The position numbers and the translations under genes were made by a program. The notes below the pieces were generated by a model. The model ran no database searches. It saw nothing but the letters and a program-made list of their open reading frames with translations, and was not told the DNA's origin. From contig NZ_LLWK01000025.1 in NCBI RefSeq assembly GCF_001529295.1, positions 1 to 37,016 on the forward strand: a DNA stretch of 37,016 bases. The letters run 5' to 3'. This document shows positions 34,117 to 37,016 of the stretch, piece after piece (position 1 is the first letter of the stretch; each line of letters opens with the position of its first letter). This DNA comes from Flavobacterium sp. TAB 87. GTDB taxonomy: Bacteria; Bacteroidota; Bacteroidia; Flavobacteriales; Flavobacteriaceae.

Positions 34117-34290
34117 TAGTATGTAGAAGTAAAAAGTGCTTTTAAATTTAACGTTTACACATACAGTATTGAAAACCACATTGCAATTATACAAGTTAAA
34201 ACCTAACCGATAAATGCGTTATTTAATAGCACACTGTAAAACTACTCAGCTTATTATGCTATTTTTTTTACTCAATTTAAAATTAGAACC

Positions 34291-34467
34291 ATGAAAGAAT
34301 TAGTATAAAAAATTAATGCGGAATTTGAAACATTCACAACCGAAAATCAATCCTTAATAGAAAAAGGGGTAAAAGCAGCTGGACCTAGAGCCCGTAAAGC
34401 CACTTTAGAGCTTGAGAAATTGCTTAAAGAATTTATAAAACTTTCTATCGAAGCAGCAAAAAAATAA
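34291..34467 (+). pseudogene. Histone H1-like (Hc1) gene with premature stop
   Basis: Apart from codon 6 the frame reads as a complete 58-residue Hc1-like protein: MKELV-stop-KINAEFETFTTENQSL, then KGVKAAGPRARKATLELEKL, LKEF, IKLSIEAAKK. Codon 6 is TAA where CAA (Gln) would fit. EFIK instead of the usual EFRK is a further change. The family binds DNA in Bacteroidetes. Next in-frame Met is missing, so this copy is probably dead. A terminator follows. Confidence 0.85.
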
Positions 34468-34482
34468 TTGGAAATAATACCT

Positions 34483-34516
34483 AAAAGTCCTTCAGCACAG
34501 ACTGAAGAACTTTTTT
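34483..34516 (+). terminator. Terminator after Hc1 pseudogene
   Basis: AAAAGTCCTTCAG and CTGAAGAACTTTTTT form a stem with one mismatch and a short CACAGA loop, ending in T6. Confidence 0.75.
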
Positions 34517-34551
34517 AATGTATATAGAAAAAATTATCGGATAACTTTTAT

Positions 34552-35202
34552 TTAGTTAAATTCATTCGCAATTTTTTCTTCAAAATCCAATTTAATTAAT
34601 TCCCAATACTTACCATGTAAACAAATAGGGTCAAAATCAGAATCGGCACCATTAAAATCACTCAGTTTTTTAATTAATGTAGTTCTTGAATGCGAATAAG
34701 GATACCGAAGCTCATAGAAATCAATCATCTCAGAAATTGAATAATAGTTCAGCAACTCATGCAAATCCCAAAAGTCTTTTTTTCTTCCACCATGTCCCAC
34801 AACCTCTAACTTCATGGCAGTAATTTCTTCAAGTTGCGATAAGCGCACACCTTCAAATTTAATTATCGGATAAACAAATGGATCAGTATAAAACAAATCT
34901 ACTTTAACGAGGTTCTCTTGATTCTCTCCAATAAAGTACGTTTTCCCCATCGAATTATTCCCCCCTCCGCCCATCTCCACGCAGGGGAAAGAAGCCAGAA
35001 ATATTGCATCTATTTCCTCGAAATCAATTGTGCCATATTCCGCATCTGTAAATAAATCGATATCTATAGACATTCTGTGTCCTAACAATAAACTTAGAGA
35101 AGTTCCGCCCACCAATCGAAACGAATCTAACACTTCAAAAGTCATCAGCTCCTTTAGCGTTTCCCACAATAAATCGGAAACCGTGTTTTTATAAATACGC
35201 AT
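34552..35202 (-). CDS. AbiEii-like nucleotidyltransferase toxin
   Basis: 216 residues. The DNA-polymerase-beta-type core is GGTSLSLLLGHRMSIDIDLF at 32-51 (GG-T, D47-x-D49), with a third acidic residue in VKVDLF and the downstream GRKKDFWDLHELL that is typical of AbiEii/AbiGii. In AbiE systems the nucleotidyltransferase toxin stops growth on phage infection; some members modify tRNA. It lies 13 bp after the antitoxin gene. All core residues are present. Confidence 0.9.
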   Translation of the reverse strand: MRIYKNTVSDLLWETLKELMTFEVLDSFRLVGGTSLSLLLGHRMSIDIDLFTDAEYGTIDFEEIDAIFLASFPCVEMGGGGNNSMGKTYFIGENQENLVKVDLFYTDPFVYPIIKFEGVRLSQLEEITAMKLEVVGHGGRKKDFWDLHELLNYYSISEMIDFYELRYPYSHSRTTLIKKLSDFNGADSDFDPICLHGKYWELIKLDFEEKIANEFN

Positions 35203-35215
35203 TGTAATACTGTTT

Positions 35216-35728
35216 TTATGATAGTAGGTACTTATTCAAATTCTCTTGAAAAGAAGGCAGAAAATCATTATTGGTATTTTTTAGTTCCTTCATAATGGCC
35301 TCTCTTCCATAAAAAGAGATGATTTCATTTATTTCAATTTCATTCCCTCTTTCAAAAATTCTTTTCAATATGGGCTTTCGGTCAGTATCCCAATTGATTT
35401 TATTAAAATCAGTATCCCAAAAAAGTACCTTTCTAATTTTTGCTAAATCAGGAGTCTTCGTACTTGAATTAATTTGAATGGCTTTCTTTACATCATAGCT
35501 TGCTTGCAGTATCATAAAATAATCATTTGCAACACCCAACTCGTGACCCAACTTAATAGAAAGATTTGGATTTATACTCCGTTTTTCTTTAAGTATAGCA
35601 CCAATCGTTTGCGCATGCTCTTCTAAAGAATCAGCTAATTCTTTATTTTTTAATCCGCGTAGCTTAATTTCACGTTTTAAAATTACACCAGGATGAATTC
35701 CTTTTATTTTTGCTAATTCAGGTAACAT
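35216..35728 (-). CDS. XRE antitoxin with DUF6922-like C-terminus
   Basis: 170 residues from the ATG at 35728 (MLPELAKIKGIHPGVILKRE); a TTG at 35747-35749 would add 7 residues but overlaps the -7 box. HigA-type HTH at about 15-75 (NKELADSLEEHAQTIGAILK), then a C-terminal domain (VLFWDTDFNKINWDTDRKPI, LKRIFERGNEIEINEIISFY), which matches the small DUF6922-type proteins usually encoded next to AbiEii toxins. So the DNA-binding and partner-binding parts are fused. Probable antitoxin and autorepressor. Confidence 0.82.
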   Translation of the reverse strand: MLPELAKIKGIHPGVILKREIKLRGLKNKELADSLEEHAQTIGAILKEKRSINPNLSIKLGHELGVANDYFMILQASYDVKKAIQINSSTKTPDLAKIRKVLFWDTDFNKINWDTDRKPILKRIFERGNEIEINEIISFYGREAIMKELKNTNNDFLPSFQENLNKYLLS

Positions 35729-35746
35729 ATACTTTGCTTTAGAGTT

Positions 35747-35786
35747 CAAAGATAATCATTTATGAAATAGTAAACAAAATTGTTTA
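35747..35786 (-). promoter_or_regulatory. Promoter and operator of the AbiE-like pair
   Basis: Minus-strand -7 box TATCTTTG (35747-35754) and a TTG at 35775-35777, 20 bp upstream, fit the Bacteroidetes promoter. The TTG lies within a perfect 16-bp inverted repeat, TAAACAA-AA-TTGTTTA (35771-35786). This is the layout expected for antitoxin autorepression. The rest of 35787-36072 shows no gene. Confidence 0.65.
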
Positions 35787-36072
35787 GTATTATCATTGAA
35801 GTCAGACATTTTATAAAAAAGGAAAGTGGTAATTTAAAATTTGATTAATTCGACCTTAGTTTTGTTGATTTGATTTCTTTTTACTGTTGTTAAAGCAAGA
35901 GTGTTTTGACAGCTGTAAAACAAGAGTATTATTAAAAATTCTTTTGAATATCAAATCAACTTTTTAATAGTAATGAAAAATTAAAGTGCGATATGATAGT
36001 ATAACTAATTTCGGAATCAACAAAAATAATGTGAATTATGGACAACCGTACTGGATCATTTATTATTTAGAA

Positions 36073-36080
36073 TAACTTTG
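36073..36080 (+). promoter_or_regulatory. Candidate -7 box for the small secreted protein gene
   Basis: TAACTTTG fits TAnnTTTG, with a start expected near 36087, about 30 bases before the ATG at 36118. No clear -33 box. Confidence 0.35.
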
Positions 36081-36117
36081 ACACTACTATAAATACGTAC
36101 GTAAATTTTTAAAAAAT

Positions 36118-36327
36118 ATGAAAATAGCTCTAATCCTTTTGCTTGTTTCGTTTACAGCCGTCTCTATAGTAGAAACAAATGTTTACATCTACGGAAATAA
36201 AGGGGCTAAAAAGTACCATTACAAGGAAAACTGTCGTGGGCTTTCAGCTTGTACACATGGAGTTAAAAAAACTGGCCTGACTCAAGCAAAAGGATTTGGA
36301 CTAACAATTTGCGGCTGGGAGAATTAA
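36118..36327 (+). CDS. Small secreted Cys-containing protein
   Basis: 69 residues. Signal peptide (MKIALILLLVSFTAVSIVET), then a short domain: VYIYGNKGAKKYHYKENCRG, LSACTHGVKKTGLTQAKGFG, LTICGWEN. The order H-x-C-x-L-x-C-x-H and a late C-G-W-E recurs in small Flavobacterial proteins and could bind a metal or form disulphides. Function unknown. The truncated nuclease-like gene starts 2 bp after its stop, so they were once an operon or were brought together. Confidence 0.65.
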   Translation: MKIALILLLVSFTAVSIVETNVYIYGNKGAKKYHYKENCRGLSACTHGVKKTGLTQAKGFGLTICGWEN

Positions 36328-36329
36328 CT

Positions 36330-36585
36330 ATGCAGCTACCTTTCTCCTCTAACCTATCCACTCCCCAACTCGCTGCAGCTTTTGGAAGTACTTACTTCAG
36401 CGACCTATAAATTCTATTGGCTAATTGCTATCTTAGAATCAGTAGAGAATGGAAATAATAATATTAAAAAAAGAGCACTTTTCTCAAGAATGATCGCCAA
36501 TGCTTGGTATACTGTGAATTATTTCAAGGTGTCCTTGCATAACGCCAAGTATTATTCCTTGCTGATGCCTCACCTTTCCAACTAA
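36330..36585 (+). pseudogene. Truncated, frameshifted HNH-associated family gene
   Basis: Reads MQLPFSSNLSTPQLAAAFGS, then goes out of frame at ACTTACTT (36390-36397). Removing one ACTT gives GSTSATYKFYWLIAILESVE, then LFSRMIANAWYTVNYFKVS, which I associate with the N-terminal domain of Bacteroidetes HNH endonuclease-like proteins. The match ends near 36535, where a Fic fragment begins on the other strand. So it has both a 4-bp tandem duplication and a lost C-terminus with the HNH part. Confidence 0.65.
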
Positions 36586-36648
36586 AGGTGTAATAACATC
36601 TGCATCCCAGTTAGAATTTGGCCAATCTTTATTTTGATGAATATACAT
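36484..36648 (-). pseudogene. N-terminal fragment of DUF4172 Fic protein
   Basis: MYIHQNKDWPNSNWDADVIT, then PLVGKVRHQQGIILGVM matches the start of DUF4172-type Fic proteins. The match stops near 36535 and the frame runs on to a TGA at 36484. The Fic core is absent. The native upstream region with a palindrome (36700-36734) is still there. Confidence 0.75.
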
Positions 36649-36699
36649 AGCACTGAATTTTTGCGGTAAACATACTATTTATTTAGTGTATAAAAGTAA

Positions 36700-36734
36700 T
36701 TTTGCGGTGTAAATCGTGTTTTTACACCGCAAAA
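36700..36734. promoter_or_regulatory. Perfect 14-bp inverted repeat upstream of Fic fragment
   Basis: TTTTGCGGTGTAAA, a 7-bp spacer, and its exact complement TTTACACCGCAAAA. A half-site variant, TTTTGCGGTAAA, lies at 36659-36670, closer to the ATG. Probably the operator of the lost fic gene. Confidence 0.6.
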
Positions 36735-36739
36735 TACAG

Positions 36740-37016
36740 GTGATAAAAAAAATTTATCATCGCATCATTAGTAGATTTCATTTTTTAGCTATGATGGAGC
36801 TTGAAGCTTTAGTTAACTCAGATAATAAAATTTTGAATTGCCGTAAATATATCGATTTCACAAAGTTATTCTGAAAATAGTAGAGCTCTTTACAAAGCTC
36901 AAAACTATTTTTCGGATATAATTTTTTAAGTTTTAGATTAGATGCATTTTAGTATGATGTATTTTTTATTTTCAAGGTTTGCTCGCCAACATTAAAAGCA
37001 TAAAGTGCCGATGGTA
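36740..37016. other. Gene-poor right edge with hairpins and possible remnant
   Basis: A small inverted repeat TGATAAA-TTTATCA lies at about 36740-36758. A stronger hairpin, AAAATAGT-a-GAGCT and AGCTC-aaa-ACTATTTTT, spans about 36873-36913 and looks like a terminator. A minus-strand frame without start codon ends at 36778 (YFQNNFVKSIYLRQFKILLS, then ELTKASSSIIAKK); it could be the tail of a lost gene, but it overlaps the hairpin. No confident gene. Confidence 0.3.

Overview
The window looks like a Bacteroidota chromosome, most likely Flavobacterium or a close relative. The DNA is AT-rich, the conjugation genes are of the Bacteroidetes traE-to-traN type, TAnnTTTG -7 promoter boxes occur, and the protein families (TPR-AraC regulators, Hc1-like histone, DUF4172 Fic proteins) are typical of that phylum. 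No tRNA, rRNA or CRISPR array was found.

Region 1 (1-15.4 kb) is a defence island read almost entirely leftwards. Its backbone is a type I restriction-modification operon, hsdM - hsdS - hsdR, with unrelated genes inserted at both junctions. Between hsdM and hsdS lie a rhuM fragment, a KilA-N gene and a second, divergent copy of the hsdM 3' end. Between hsdS and hsdR lie a REP-associated transposase (RAYT), a Fic gene, a scar ORF fusing the start of hsdR to the end of hsdS, and a translationally coupled toxin / antitoxin / SecB-like chaperone (TAC) module. hsdR follows, then a Hachiman pair (hamA, hamB), then an AAA/DUF4143 ATPase cut by the window edge. The repeated ends of hsdM, hsdS and hsdR record how the cargo was added. 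hsdS carries an apparent frameshift.

Region 2 (15.4-16.3 kb) has no gene. It holds the hsdM promoter, a structured repeat-like element with a bidirectional terminator, and a short direct repeat.

Region 3 (16.3-31.1 kb) is the transfer core of a Bacteroidetes conjugative element, read leftwards: traE, F, G, three tandem paralogues in the traI position, then traJ, K, L-like, M, N, an accessory protein, a winged-helix protein and an excisionase-like HTH. A lipoprotein, a conserved 400-residue protein and an AraC regulator lie upstream. No integrase, relaxase or coupling protein is present in the window, so this is either a truncated element or one whose other modules lie elsewhere.

Region 4 (31.1-37.0 kb) is mixed: a lipoprotein and a divergent TPR-AraC membrane regulator, a histone H1-like pseudogene with a premature stop, an AbiEii-type toxin with an XRE antitoxin under a palindromic operator, a small secreted Cys protein, and two truncated genes (one HNH-associated family, one DUF4172 Fic) joined tail to tail.
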